This document shows positions 32,268 through 41,707 of a DNA stretch of 50,151 nucleotides, piece after piece; within the stretch, counting starts at the first letter, position 1, and every line of letters begins with the position of its first letter. Below the pieces are notes generated by a model. The model did not search any database, was not told where the DNA came from, and saw only the letters and a list, made by a program, of their open reading frames with translations. Both the position numbers and the translations under genes were made by a program. The stretch comes from Flavobacterium taihuense (lineage in GTDB: Bacteria; Bacteroidota; Bacteroidia; Flavobacteriales; Flavobacteriaceae): the NCBI RefSeq assembly GCF_019351435.1, contig NZ_JAHWYN010000024.1, positions 1 to 50,151 on the forward strand. The letters run 5' to 3'.

Positions 32268-33233
32268 TTATTCAATAGGCAAAACAAGAGTAGCTGTTAT
32301 CGCTTCCAAAACCTGAAAAGCGGTTTCGGCCATTTTGTTTCCCTTAGTATCCAAAAGCGGATTTACCTCAACAACCTCAATGCAAACCACTTTCTTCGAC
32401 TGAATAATTTGATTGACAATGTCAATAATCTCATATTGATCAAATCCTCTTGAAACAGGAGTTCCTGTACCAAACGAGATCAAATCACAATCCATGGAAT
32501 CTACATCAAATGAAATATACAATACGTCACAGTGTGCTAGTTTAGCCAATGCTTCGTCAACACAAATTTCCGATCCTCTATAACGAACCTCATCTACTTT
32601 ATAGTTTCGAATATGCAGTTTTTCGATTTGCTTATCTTCTGCTTCTTCGGTATCCCGAACACCAAAATAGACTAAATTTTCAGCCAATACTTTAGGTCCA
32701 TCAATACCTATATTTTTCATTTCATTCCAATGCTCTTGGGTATCCTTAGCAACGTCATTGACCTGACAGTCTAAATTATCATCCCCAAGTACAGCAGCTA
32801 ATGGCATTCCATGAATATTCCCAGATGGAGTTGTGTATGGCGAATGCAAATCGGCATGTGCATCAATCCATATAACACCAACTGTTTGCTTGGGATAAGC
32901 CGCTTTTATACCGCTAATGGTTCCCAAAGCAGAAGAATGATCTCCCGATAAAACTATTGGGAAATAATTATTTGCTAAGCTATTTTTTACCGCATTATTA
33001 ACACGAGTACATTGTTCAACAACATGTTCTATTCTTTTGGCAACAGAACTGCGGTATTTATCATATATGGATTCGTTATGCGTTTTTACATCTTCAAATT
33101 CATATTCGTTAAAATACTCACTGTTCTTATTTATGGCTGCTATTTCTATAGCATCGATCCCCATATCAGAACCGCGAGTTCCCGCCCCAATATCAGATCG
33201 GTTTTTAATGATTTTTATAACTTTTTGCATCAA
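32268..33233 (-). CDS. Arginase family protein
   Basis: A 321-aa protein with the two-manganese ureohydrolase motifs SGDHS (96-100), DAHADLH (124-130) and SFDVDSMDCD (241-250). It probably hydrolyses arginine to ornithine and urea; agmatinase or formiminoglutamase would be alternatives, but the next gene is ornithine aminotransferase, which favours arginase. It lies 70 bp downstream of rocD on the same strand, followed by its own terminator. Confidence 0.88.
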   Translation of the reverse strand: MMQKVIKIIKNRSDIGAGTRGSDMGIDAIEIAAINKNSEYFNEYEFEDVKTHNESIYDKYRSSVAKRIEHVVEQCTRVNNAVKNSLANNYFPIVLSGDHSSALGTISGIKAAYPKQTVGVIWIDAHADLHSPYTTPSGNIHGMPLAAVLGDDNLDCQVNDVAKDTQEHWNEMKNIGIDGPKVLAENLVYFGVRDTEEAEDKQIEKLHIRNYKVDEVRYRGSEICVDEALAKLAHCDVLYISFDVDSMDCDLISFGTGTPVSRGFDQYEIIDIVNQIIQSKKVVCIEVVEVNPLLDTKGNKMAETAFQVLEAITATLVLPIE

Positions 33234-33303
33234 ATAAAAATTGTTTAATAGTTACTAAGAACCTAAGTCACGAAGAAGCTTAGAATCTCCGAAACTTAGA
33301 GTC

Positions 33304-34554
33304 TTACCTAAAATCATTTAACGCTTTTTCAATAATGAAAAGACATTCCTGAATTTGAGCTTCAGTAATTACCAATGGTGGTGCGAAACGTATTTTATTA
33401 CCATGAGTTGGTTTTGCCAACAATCCGTAATCTCTAAAGCGAAGACAGATATCCCAAGCCAAATCTGAATCTTCCCCACTGTTAATCACAATGGCATTCA
33501 ATAATCCTTTTCCACGAACCAATTCGATTAAAGGATTTCTTTCTGCAATTTCATTAAGGCCTTTTCTCAAAATGATTCCTAATTTTTCTGCATTTTCAGA
33601 TAAATTTTCTTCACGCACTACCTCAAGAGCTGCAATGGCAACTGCAGCCGCAATAGGGTTTCCACCAAAAGTCGATCCGTGCTGACCTGGTTTGATAACA
33701 TTCATGATTCCATTATTGGCCAAAACTGCCGATACTGGATAAACTCCTCCCGAAATAGCTTTCCCCAAAATCAAGATATCAGGTTGCACATTCTCATGAT
33801 GTACCGCCAATAATCTACCTGTTCTGGCAATACCCGTTTGAACTTCATCTGCAATAAACAAAACATTATGTGCTTCACAAAGTGCTTTGGCTTTCGCCAA
33901 ATAACCTTCACTAGGAACATAAACTCCGGCTTCACCTTGAATAGGTTCTACCAAAAATCCAGCTATATTTTTTGATGATTTCAAAGCATTTTCCAAGGCT
34001 TCTGTATCATCATAAGGGATTTTTATAAATCCTTCAGTGAAAGGACCGAAGCTTTTTCGAGCTCCTTCATCATTTGAAAAAGAAATAATTGTAGTTGTTC
34101 TTCCGTGAAAGTTATTCTCACATACAATAATTTGTGCTTGATTTTCAGAAATTCCCTTTACTTCATACGCCCATTTTCTACACAATTTCAAAGCTGTTTC
34201 CACAGCTTCTGCACCGGTATTCATTGGTAACACTTTATCGAAACCAAAATAATTGGTCACATATTCTTCATAAACCCCTAATTGATCATTATAAAATGCA
34301 CGCGAAGTCAATGTCAATCGTTGTGCTTGTTCAATCATCGCTCCAACAATTTTTGGATGACAGTGTCCTTGGTTCACCGCCGAATAAGCCGATAAGAAAT
34401 CAAAATATTTTTTCCCGTCAACATCCCATACATAAACACCTTCACCTTTCTCTAAAACAACTGGTAATGGATGGTAATTATGAGCTCCATATTTATTTTC
34501 TTTTTCTATTAAAACTTCCGATTTGGAAGAAAGTTCTTGCGTTGTATGTGCCAT
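33304..34554 (-). CDS. rocD: Ornithine aminotransferase
   Basis: A 416-aa class-III PLP aminotransferase: KYGAHNYHPLPVVLEKGEGV near the N-terminus, MNTGAEAVETALKLCRKW, FIADEVQTGIARTGRL, and the PLP lysine in LGKAISGGVYPVSAVL. It converts ornithine and 2-oxoglutarate to glutamate semialdehyde and glutamate. With the downstream arginase it forms an arginine-to-glutamate degradation unit, divergent from an Lrp-type regulator. Confidence 0.93.
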   Translation of the reverse strand: MAHTTQELSSKSEVLIEKENKYGAHNYHPLPVVLEKGEGVYVWDVDGKKYFDFLSAYSAVNQGHCHPKIVGAMIEQAQRLTLTSRAFYNDQLGVYEEYVTNYFGFDKVLPMNTGAEAVETALKLCRKWAYEVKGISENQAQIIVCENNFHGRTTTIISFSNDEGARKSFGPFTEGFIKIPYDDTEALENALKSSKNIAGFLVEPIQGEAGVYVPSEGYLAKAKALCEAHNVLFIADEVQTGIARTGRLLAVHHENVQPDILILGKAISGGVYPVSAVLANNGIMNVIKPGQHGSTFGGNPIAAAVAIAALEVVREENLSENAEKLGIILRKGLNEIAERNPLIELVRGKGLLNAIVINSGEDSDLAWDICLRFRDYGLLAKPTHGNKIRFAPPLVITEAQIQECLFIIEKALNDFR

Positions 34555-34628
34555 GATTTTTTATTTTTTTAATTTTCAAAAACAAAAGTAATTAAAATTT
34601 TTATTTTTTAATAAAAAAAACTTATTTT

Positions 34629-34686
34629 TGACTTAAAAATATTATTTTAAATGAATAATTATTTTATTTAAATAAAAATTAAGTCA
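34629..34686. promoter_or_regulatory. Symmetrical AT-rich candidate operator between rocD and lrp
   Basis: TGACTTAA (34629-34636) and its exact reverse complement TTAAGTCA (34679-34686) bracket a 42-bp AT-only-like core with smaller palindromes (AATAATTATT). The position between the divergent rocD and lrp genes suits an Lrp-type octamer that wraps DNA. Function inferred from layout only. Confidence 0.45.
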
Positions 34687-34794
34687 TATTTTTAATTTAA
34701 CATTTAAGCAGGTTTTCATCAAAAAATATAAACAAAAAAATAATTACTTTTATAACGCTAAAAAAAGTGATTTTAACTTTAAAAAAACATAAAA

Positions 34795-35247
34795 ATGGAT
34801 ATATTAGATGAATTTGACATCAATATTATAAAAGAATTAGAAAAGGATGGAAGAATGGCCTTTTCGGCAATTGCAACCAATTTAAAAATATCAAATACGA
34901 TGGTACACCAACGTATCAACCGTTTATTGGAAAACGGAATCATAACCGGAATCAAGCCTACTTTAGACGAAAAAAAAATAGGCTACGATTGGGGAGCTTT
35001 CACAGGAATTACATTAAAAAAAGACCATGACTCAGCAAGAGTTATAGATGAATTAAAAAAAATACCGGAAATCACTGAGTGCTATTTTATAACAGGTTCA
35101 TATACCCTTTACATAAAAATGATCGCCAAAGATCATGAGCATATGAGAAAACTGCTTTACGAACAAATTGACAACATACCCGGAATTGCAAAAACCGATT
35201 CATTAATCGAATTGGGCTGCGCTTTTAAACGAAACATAAGTTTGTAA
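34795..35247 (+). CDS. Lrp/AsnC-family transcriptional regulator
   Basis: A 150-aa protein. The N-terminal winged helix (LDEFDINIIKELEKDGRMAFSAIATNLKISNTMVHQRINRL) is followed by a RAM/AsnC ligand-binding domain (GAFTGITLKKDHDSARVIDELKKIPEITECYFITGSYTLYIKMIA). It is divergent from rocD-arginase, so it probably senses an amino acid and controls arginine/ornithine breakdown. Confidence 0.92.
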   Translation: MDILDEFDINIIKELEKDGRMAFSAIATNLKISNTMVHQRINRLLENGIITGIKPTLDEKKIGYDWGAFTGITLKKDHDSARVIDELKKIPEITECYFITGSYTLYIKMIAKDHEHMRKLLYEQIDNIPGIAKTDSLIELGCAFKRNISL

Positions 35248-35483
35248 ATAGCCTATGTATTAAAACATATAAGTCATATAAGTTAATTATTTAAAAAAAG
35301 TTAAGCAAAGTCAAAAGTTCATTTAAGATTAACTACATAACTTCAAAAAAAATGTTTAACTTATTTGCACTTTTTATCAACTTGACAGGCTTTTTAAAAA
35401 AGACTTAGATGACTCATATGGTTAAAATAAATACTGTTTATCTTAGAATATAGCGTTCATTTTCAAGTTTTAAACTTAAAAAT

Positions 35484-37685
35484 ATGCAAAACTTCAAATA
35501 CATAATTACCATATTCTGGTTAATCGTATTTAGCTTCAACAATGCCTCTACAGCCCAAAAGCTAGATAGTAAAGAAATCAATCGGCTTCAAAAATTGGCT
35601 CAACAAGTCACTATAATCAGAGATAACTGGGGAATTGCACATGTTTACGGAAAAACGGATGCCGATGCTGTTTTTGGAATGCTATATGCACAATGCGAAG
35701 ACGATTTCAAGAGAGTTGAAATGAATTATATAGACAAACTAGGACGCCTTGCCGAAATAAAAGGCAAAGCCTTTTTGTACAATGATTTGGAAACTCGTTT
35801 ATTGATAAATGAAAATGAAGCCAAAGCTGATTACAAAAATGTAACTCCTTGGTTGAAAAAATTATTAAATAGTTATGCTGACGGCATCAACTATTATTTA
35901 TACAAACACCCAGAAGTTAAACCATTAATGTTATCACATTTTGAACCCTGGTATCCTTTACTTTGGACAGACGGCAGTATTGGAGCAATAAACACAGCCG
36001 ATTTATCAAACTCAGAATTAAAATCTTTTTACGGAAGTGATGACAAATTTGCTTATGTCGAAAAAGTAAAAGACATGCAAACCGGTTCTAATGGTTTTGC
36101 AATTGCGCCTTCAAAAACAGCCAATGGAAATGCTATTTTGTACATTAATCCTCATACCACTTTTTACTTTAGACCCGAAATACAGATAAACAGCGAAGAA
36201 GGCTTGAATGCCTATGGAGCGGTAACTTGGGGACAATTTTTCATCTATCAGGGATTTAATGAAAACTGCGGTTGGATGCACACATCTTCCAATGTTGATG
36301 TGGCAGACCTGTACGCCGAAAAAATAGTTACCAAAAACAAAAAACTATTTTACGAATACGATCAAAAATTATTTCCGGTTATCGAAAAAACCGTTACTGT
36401 CAGTTATTTGGAAAACAGCAAATTAATACCCAGGACATTCAAAACCTATTTCACAAATAACGGTCCTGTTATGGCCAAAAGGGACGATAAGTGGATCAGC
36501 CTAAAATCCAATAATCGCTCGATGAAAAGTTTGGAACAAAGTTGGTTGCGAATAAAATCCAAAAACTTTGATGACTATAAAAAAGTAATGGAATTGAAAG
36601 CCAACACTTCCAACAACACAGTATATGCAGACAATAAAGGGAATATTGCCTATTGGCATGGCAATTTTATTCCTATTCGTGATAAAAACTTAAACTGGGC
36701 AAAAGTTGTAGACGGAACTACTTCGACAACCCAATGGAAAGGCTTGCACAATCCATCCGAAACGGTGCATCTCTTCAATCCACAAAACGGTTGGCTGCAA
36801 AACTGCAATTCGACTCCTTACAGTGTTGCTGGAATTAATAGCCCAAAAAAAGAAAATTATTTGCCCTACATGGCTCCCGATGGGGAGAACTTTAGAGCAG
36901 TAAATGCAATTCGCCTATTAAGTAAAGGCACTAATTACACATTGGATAAAGTAATTGCTGATGGATATGACACAAAAATTTCCATTTTTGAAGTATTAAT
37001 TCCTGCCTTGGTTTCCAGTTTTGAAAAAAACATACAGGCCGAAAATCCTCTTTATAATGAATTAATAGGCCCCATTACAGTACTAAAAAAATGGGACTAT
37101 TATGCCAATGAAAGTTCTGTAGCCACAACTTTAGCAAATGAATGGGGATATAAATTGAATCCTACTATTCAAAAATCATATATAGACCAAGGTAAAATGG
37201 ATCAAGTTGAAAATACCATCCAATTTGCAAAAACAGCAACTGCAGAGCAACTTATCCCTCAATTACAAAGTGTAGTATCCGAGCTAAAAACAAAATTTGG
37301 CACTTGGCAAATCCCATGGGGAGATCTCAACAGATTTCAACGCTTTTCGGGCGACATCAATCTGAGCTATAATGATGCATTTGAAAGTTTACCAATAGGA
37401 AATAGTGCCGCTATTTGGGGATGCTTACCCGCTTATAAAAGTAGCTATCAAATTGGAACTAAAAAAAGATATGGCTACAGTGGAAACAGTTTTGTTTGTG
37501 CAGTTGAATTTGGACCAAAAATAAAAGCCAAATCACTTTTAGCTGGAGGAAATAATGGCGATCCAAAATCGAAACATTTTATGGACCAAGCCAAAATGTA
37601 TCAAAAAGGCCAATTCAAAGACGTTTTATTTTATAAAGAAGATATTGTAAAAAATGCCGAACGCACTTACCATCCAGGAGAATAA
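35484..37685 (+). CDS. Secreted penicillin-acylase family protein (Ntn hydrolase)
   Basis: A 733-aa protein with signal peptide (ITIFWLIVFSFNNASTAQ). Alpha-chain motifs RDNWGIAHVYGKTDADAVFGMLYAQCEDD at about 43-72. The beta-chain nucleophile Ser is in MQTGSNGFAIAPSKT, where autocatalytic cleavage leaves Ser at the new N-terminus. Later come ENCGWMHTSSNVDVADLY and NTVYADNKGNIAYWHGN. It hydrolyses amide bonds, possibly N-acyl-homoserine lactones or other acyl-amides; the substrate is not predictable. A terminator-like hairpin follows. Confidence 0.9.
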   Translation: MQNFKYIITIFWLIVFSFNNASTAQKLDSKEINRLQKLAQQVTIIRDNWGIAHVYGKTDADAVFGMLYAQCEDDFKRVEMNYIDKLGRLAEIKGKAFLYNDLETRLLINENEAKADYKNVTPWLKKLLNSYADGINYYLYKHPEVKPLMLSHFEPWYPLLWTDGSIGAINTADLSNSELKSFYGSDDKFAYVEKVKDMQTGSNGFAIAPSKTANGNAILYINPHTTFYFRPEIQINSEEGLNAYGAVTWGQFFIYQGFNENCGWMHTSSNVDVADLYAEKIVTKNKKLFYEYDQKLFPVIEKTVTVSYLENSKLIPRTFKTYFTNNGPVMAKRDDKWISLKSNNRSMKSLEQSWLRIKSKNFDDYKKVMELKANTSNNTVYADNKGNIAYWHGNFIPIRDKNLNWAKVVDGTTSTTQWKGLHNPSETVHLFNPQNGWLQNCNSTPYSVAGINSPKKENYLPYMAPDGENFRAVNAIRLLSKGTNYTLDKVIADGYDTKISIFEVLIPALVSSFEKNIQAENPLYNELIGPITVLKKWDYYANESSVATTLANEWGYKLNPTIQKSYIDQGKMDQVENTIQFAKTATAEQLIPQLQSVVSELKTKFGTWQIPWGDLNRFQRFSGDINLSYNDAFESLPIGNSAAIWGCLPAYKSSYQIGTKKRYGYSGNSFVCAVEFGPKIKAKSLLAGGNNGDPKSKHFMDQAKMYQKGQFKDVLFYKEDIVKNAERTYHPGE

Positions 37686-37713
37686 TAAATAAAAGACAGT
37701 AAAGACACTTATG

Positions 37714-37749
37714 AAAAACCTTCAAAGAAGTAACTTTTGAGGTTTTTTT
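37714..37749 (+). terminator. Terminator after acylase gene
   Basis: AAACCTTCAAAG ... CTTTTGAGGTTTTTTT imperfect stem with a T run, 30 bp after the acylase stop. Confidence 0.6.
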
Positions 37750-37877
37750 TATATCATTATTATTCAGATATTTGTAAAAAATAAAGCCATGAAATGAGCA
37801 TAACACTAAATTGGTAATAAACACTAATAAAGAAATGCGAATTACATGTGACCGATAAAAACAATAAATATCTAAAT

Positions 37878-38657
37878 ATGAAAAACTTAAAATTTATAAT
37901 TTTCGGAATGGTATTATTTGGTGGTCAAACATTTGCACAATTAAAACCAGTTCAATACAAAGATGGAACACAAATCCTCAATGGTTTTAAAATTGCTCCT
38001 GTAAACAAGAGCACTCAAAAACCAGGAGTTTTAATCTTGCCGGCTTGGCGAGGTATTGATAAACTCTCCAAAGACACTGCCGACAAACTTTCAAAAATGG
38101 GATATTATGCCTTTATAGCTGATATTTATGGCGAAGGAAATTATCCTAAAGACAATAACGAAGCAGGGAAAATTGCAGGTTCTTATAAAAAAGATTTTGG
38201 AGCCTATCAAAAAAGAATTTCTTTAGCCTTACAACAATTAATTAAAGCTGGAGCAAATCCTGACAACATTGCAGTTATTGGTTATTGCTTCGGAGGAACT
38301 GGAGCACTCGAAGCTGCTCGCGGGCATCTCAATGTAAAAGGAGTAGTTTCCTTTCATGGTGGTTTAGGCAAAGACGATTTACGACCTACAGAACCTATTA
38401 CATCAAAAATTTTAGTATGCCATGGAGCCGATGATCCTTATGAATCTACTGAAGAAATTTTAGCTTTTCAAAAAGAAATGCGAGACACAAAAGCCGACTG
38501 GCAAATGATTTATTATGCCAATGCAGTTCATTCCTTTACCAATCCAGAATCCGGAAATGATAATTCAAAAGGTGCAGCCTATAATGAAAAAGCCGCTAAA
38601 CGATCTTTCGAGCATTTCAAATTATTCTTAAACGAAGTATTAAAAAAAAATAATTAA
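37878..38657 (+). CDS. Secreted dienelactone-hydrolase family protein
   Basis: Alpha/beta hydrolase of about 259 aa with signal peptide (FIIFGMVLFGGQTFAQ). The catalytic Cys lies in VIGYCFGGTGALEAAR (C in place of Ser is typical of dienelactone hydrolases), the Asp in CHGADDPYES, and the His in NAVHSFTNPESG. The start at 37878 is preferred over 37848 because it puts the signal peptide at the N-terminus. The next gene (M28 peptidase) begins 16 bp later, so the two are likely co-transcribed. Confidence 0.88.
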   Translation: MKNLKFIIFGMVLFGGQTFAQLKPVQYKDGTQILNGFKIAPVNKSTQKPGVLILPAWRGIDKLSKDTADKLSKMGYYAFIADIYGEGNYPKDNNEAGKIAGSYKKDFGAYQKRISLALQQLIKAGANPDNIAVIGYCFGGTGALEAARGHLNVKGVVSFHGGLGKDDLRPTEPITSKILVCHGADDPYESTEEILAFQKEMRDTKADWQMIYYANAVHSFTNPESGNDNSKGAAYNEKAAKRSFEHFKLFLNEVLKKNN

Positions 38658-38673
38658 TTACCACGATCTCTAA

Positions 38674-39690
38674 ATGAAAAAAGCCTTAGCCCTTTTAGTG
38701 TTTATTACAACACTTTCCAGTTTTGCTCAAAATAATACTGTCAACAACGATGACCCAACGAAATTTATGAATTCAATAACGGCAGAGAAACTAAAAACCA
38801 GACTCTACATTGTTGCTTCTGACGAAATGGAAGGCCGTGACACCGGATCCAAAGGCCAAAAAAAGGCTGGAAAATACCTTATAGACCAATACAAAAAAAG
38901 TAAAATATCATACCCAAAAGGAACTACTAGTTATTACCAACCAATTCCTGCTGCCTACCTAAATGCCAAACGTAATGAAAACTTGCCAGATTCTGAGAAC
39001 ATCTGGGCGTATATTGAAGGTTCTGAGAAACCAGACGAAGTTCTAGTTATTTCAGCGCATTATGATCACGTAGGTATAAAAAATGGTGAGGTTTATAACG
39101 GTGCAGATGATGATGGCTCTGGTACTGTTGCCGTTCTCCAAATTGCTGAAGCTTTTCAAAAAGCTAAAAAAGCGGGTCATGGACCTAAACGCTCCATATT
39201 ATTCCTTCATGTAACTGGTGAAGAACATGGTTTACACGGCTCTCGTTTCTATTCTGAAAACCCATTATTTCCTACAGCCAATACGGTAGCCGACATCAAT
39301 ATTGATATGATAGGCCGTCGCGATGTAGAACATACCAATACCAACAAATATGTATATGTAATTGGTGCTAATAGACTATCTACCGATTTACATAATATTA
39401 CCGTTGCGCAAAACGACAAATACACGCATTTAGACTTGGATTTCAAATTCAACGACCCAAAGGACCCAAATCATTTCTACGAGCGTTCTGACCATTATAA
39501 TTTTGCCAAAAACGGAATTCCAGCAGTATTCCTATTCAACGGAGTTCATGCCGATTATCACCAAAAATCAGATGAGCCTAACAAAATAGAATATGATGCT
39601 TTAGCAAAAAGAGCGCAACTGGCTTTTGTAATTGCTTGGGATTTGGCCAACAGACCTGAACGAATTGTGGTTGATAAAGCAATTCAATAA
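38674..39690 (+). CDS. Secreted M28-family metallopeptidase (second paralogue)
   Basis: A 338-aa protein with signal peptide (ALALLVFITTLSSFAQ). Zinc ligands and catalytic residues: HYDH 129-132, GADDDGSG around 143-150, TGEEHG with EE at 183-184, NIDMIGR, and YHQKSDE near the C-terminus. Shorter than the 29477 paralogue because it lacks the long PA-like insert. An aminopeptidase-like role is expected. Confidence 0.9.
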   Translation: MKKALALLVFITTLSSFAQNNTVNNDDPTKFMNSITAEKLKTRLYIVASDEMEGRDTGSKGQKKAGKYLIDQYKKSKISYPKGTTSYYQPIPAAYLNAKRNENLPDSENIWAYIEGSEKPDEVLVISAHYDHVGIKNGEVYNGADDDGSGTVAVLQIAEAFQKAKKAGHGPKRSILFLHVTGEEHGLHGSRFYSENPLFPTANTVADINIDMIGRRDVEHTNTNKYVYVIGANRLSTDLHNITVAQNDKYTHLDLDFKFNDPKDPNHFYERSDHYNFAKNGIPAVFLFNGVHADYHQKSDEPNKIEYDALAKRAQLAFVIAWDLANRPERIVVDKAIQ

Positions 39691-39706
39691 ACATCCGTTT
39701 AAGAGG

Positions 39707-39738
39707 GAGCTTCGAAAAAATTTGAAGCTCTTTTTTTT
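39707..39738 (+). terminator. Terminator after M28 peptidase
   Basis: GAGCTTC - GAAAAAATTT - GAAGCTC followed by eight T. It ends the hydrolase/peptidase operon. Confidence 0.85.
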
Positions 39739-39929
39739 AACGACCTCTTTTTTTTTTATAGATTATACTTAACCAAAACAAAGTCAATAAATTTGGTGTT
39801 CTCTGGTAGGATATGTAAATTAGCCCCAAAGAATATGTTACTCAAAATAAAACAGAATAATAATAAAACGAAAATTACTCAGCCAATTACAATAAAAAAC
39901 AGTAGCACTAACAATCGTAGCTCCAAATA

Positions 39930-41033
39930 ATGATAGAAAAACGTAATTCAATTTTGGCTTCAGACAACTATATATTCGAACACTTTTTCGAACTATCAGC
40001 TGATTTATTATGCATAGCAGGATTTGATGGTTTTTTCAAAAAAGTAAATCCAGCAGTTACCGAATTATTAGGTTACACCAAAGAAGAATTATTCTCAAAC
40101 CCTATAAATGAGTTCGTTTATACTGAAGACCGGGATTACACTGCTAAAGTTCGAAAAGAATTACTCAATAATAAACCGTTGTTGAATTTTGAAAATCGAT
40201 ATATAACAAAAAAGGGGGAGATCGTATGGCTCTCTTGGACATCAATGCCAATAGCCGATGAAAAATTAGTGTATGCGATTGCTAAAAACATCACTCACAA
40301 CAAAAAAATGGAAGAAGAACGAAATCTACTTCTCTCTAATTTTACAAAAGTCAATAACGACATTAAGCGGTTAAGTTACACAAGCTCACATGATTTAAGA
40401 GCTCCTGTAAATAATTTGCTTTCAATCTTCAGTCTTTTGGATGTTTCAAAAATTGATGATGCTGAAACATTGCAATTTATTGAAATGCTTAAACTAACAA
40501 CCGAAAATTTAAAACAGGCTTTAAACGATTATTTAGACATTTTAATTCTTGAAAACAATGTAACCGAGCAGGTGGAAGAATTGAACTTAAATGATTCATT
40601 AAATACAGTAATGCGTTCCATAAATTCTTTGATACAAAATTCAAAGGCCACTATACAAATTGATTTTTCTGAAGTTGAAAAAATAGATTTTAATAAATCC
40701 TACTTAGAAAGCATATTTCTAAATTTAATAACCAATTCCATAAAATATGCAAAACCTGGAAATTATCCGAGTATTTCTATTCATTCTAAAAAAATAAATG
40801 GATTTGATCAATTGATTTTTTCGGACATGGGAATTGGCTTCGATATGGGAATTGTAAAAGATAAAATATTTGGTTTGCACCAAAAATTTCACAACCATAT
40901 TGACAGCAAAGGAATTGGTCTTTATTTAGTCAACAACCATGTTACCAGTTTAGGCGGTAAAATTGAAGTCGAGAGTAAAATTAACGAAGGAACAACCTTC
41001 ACTATTTCCTTTAAAAAAGAATCTACAAAATAA
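39930..41033 (+). CDS. PAS-domain sensor histidine kinase
   Basis: A 367-aa soluble kinase. PAS domain at about 12-125 (LLCIAGFDGFFKKVNPAVTELLGYTKEEL), then an H-box with SSHDLRAPVNNLLSIF (phospho-His about 154), then the ATPase domain with N-box (LITNSIKYA), G-box (FSDMGIGFDMG) and GIGLYLVNNHV. No membrane segment and no response regulator nearby, so an orphan kinase; the signal is unknown. Confidence 0.92.
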   Translation: MIEKRNSILASDNYIFEHFFELSADLLCIAGFDGFFKKVNPAVTELLGYTKEELFSNPINEFVYTEDRDYTAKVRKELLNNKPLLNFENRYITKKGEIVWLSWTSMPIADEKLVYAIAKNITHNKKMEEERNLLLSNFTKVNNDIKRLSYTSSHDLRAPVNNLLSIFSLLDVSKIDDAETLQFIEMLKLTTENLKQALNDYLDILILENNVTEQVEELNLNDSLNTVMRSINSLIQNSKATIQIDFSEVEKIDFNKSYLESIFLNLITNSIKYAKPGNYPSISIHSKKINGFDQLIFSDMGIGFDMGIVKDKIFGLHQKFHNHIDSKGIGLYLVNNHVTSLGGKIEVESKINEGTTFTISFKKESTK

Positions 41034-41067
41034 CCCAATATCATTATCTCAAAAATTCATCATACTA

Positions 41068-41099
41068 AAAAAAGCTTCAAATTCCTTCGAAGCTTTTTT
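41068..41099. terminator. Bidirectional terminator between the kinase and the YegP-like gene
   Basis: AAAAAAGCTTC - AAATTCCTTC-type loop - GAAGCTTTTTT between convergent genes. Confidence 0.85.
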
Positions 41100-41116
41100 A
41101 GTAAAATTATAATTGA

Positions 41117-41446
41117 TTATAAATCTTCTTTAACATCAGCATTGGGAGCATTCTTCTTAACGGATTCGATTCCGTTATCACGTGCTGCAATAGATTCATA
41201 CATTTCGCTAGTACCGATAATTTGACCGTTACTAGCTTTAAGATTAAAATAAGGATTTCCGTTTTTGGCTTCCAATTTCTCAAATCTTTCATTCTCTTGA
41301 GAATTCTTTCTCACAGACTCGATTCCGTTTTCACAGCCTGCTTTGGACGAATAACCTTCACTTGCGAGAATAATTTGCCCATTACCTGCTTTTAACACAA
41401 ATTGAAATTCATCATTTTTTCTTTTGCTAACTAAAAATGTTCCCAT
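41117..41446 (-). CDS. YegP/DUF1508-family protein, two tandem repeats
   Basis: A 109-aa protein made of two about 48-residue copies: FQFVLKAGNGQIILASEGYSS ... ENGIESVRKNS and YFNLKASNGQIIGTSEMYES ... DNGIESVKKNA. This is the DUF1508 unit; YegP-like proteins are small and soluble, of unknown function. Alone between two terminators. Confidence 0.9.
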   Translation of the reverse strand: MGTFLVSKRKNDEFQFVLKAGNGQIILASEGYSSKAGCENGIESVRKNSQENERFEKLEAKNGNPYFNLKASNGQIIGTSEMYESIAARDNGIESVKKNAPNADVKEDL

Positions 41447-41518
41447 AGATTTTTATTGAATTGATTAATTATTAGCAATTTAATAAAAATTTATTTCCTA
41501 AGAAAACTTAATCCCACA

Positions 41519-41549
41519 AAAAAAGCCTCGAATTTCTTCGAGGCTTTTG
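41519..41549 (-). terminator. Terminator of the tRNA-His gene
   Basis: AAAAGCCTCG - AATTTCTT - CGAGGCTTTT, 8 bp downstream of the tRNA 3' end on the minus strand; symmetrical, may also serve the opposite side. Confidence 0.8.
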
Positions 41550-41556
41550 CTTTTTG

Positions 41557-41630
41557 GGTGGATGACCGGGTTCGAACCGGCGACCCTCGGCACCACAAAC
41601 CGATGCTCTAACCAGCTGAGCTACAACCAC
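41557..41630 (-). tRNA. tRNA-His (GTG anticodon)
   Basis: On the minus strand: acceptor GTGGTTG, D arm GCTCAGCTGGTTAGAGC, anticodon arm TCGGT-TTGTGGT-GCCGA (anticodon GTG), T arm GCCGG-TTCGAAC-CCGGT, acceptor CATCCAC. The base before the 5' end is G, consistent with the extra G-1 of tRNA-His. One acceptor pair is T-T. Confidence 0.93.
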
Positions 41631-41707
41631 CATTTGCTCTTAGCGGTTGCAAATATAGAACAAATGTTTACTTCTACAAACAAAAAATTAAAAAAAATTC
41701 AACATTT

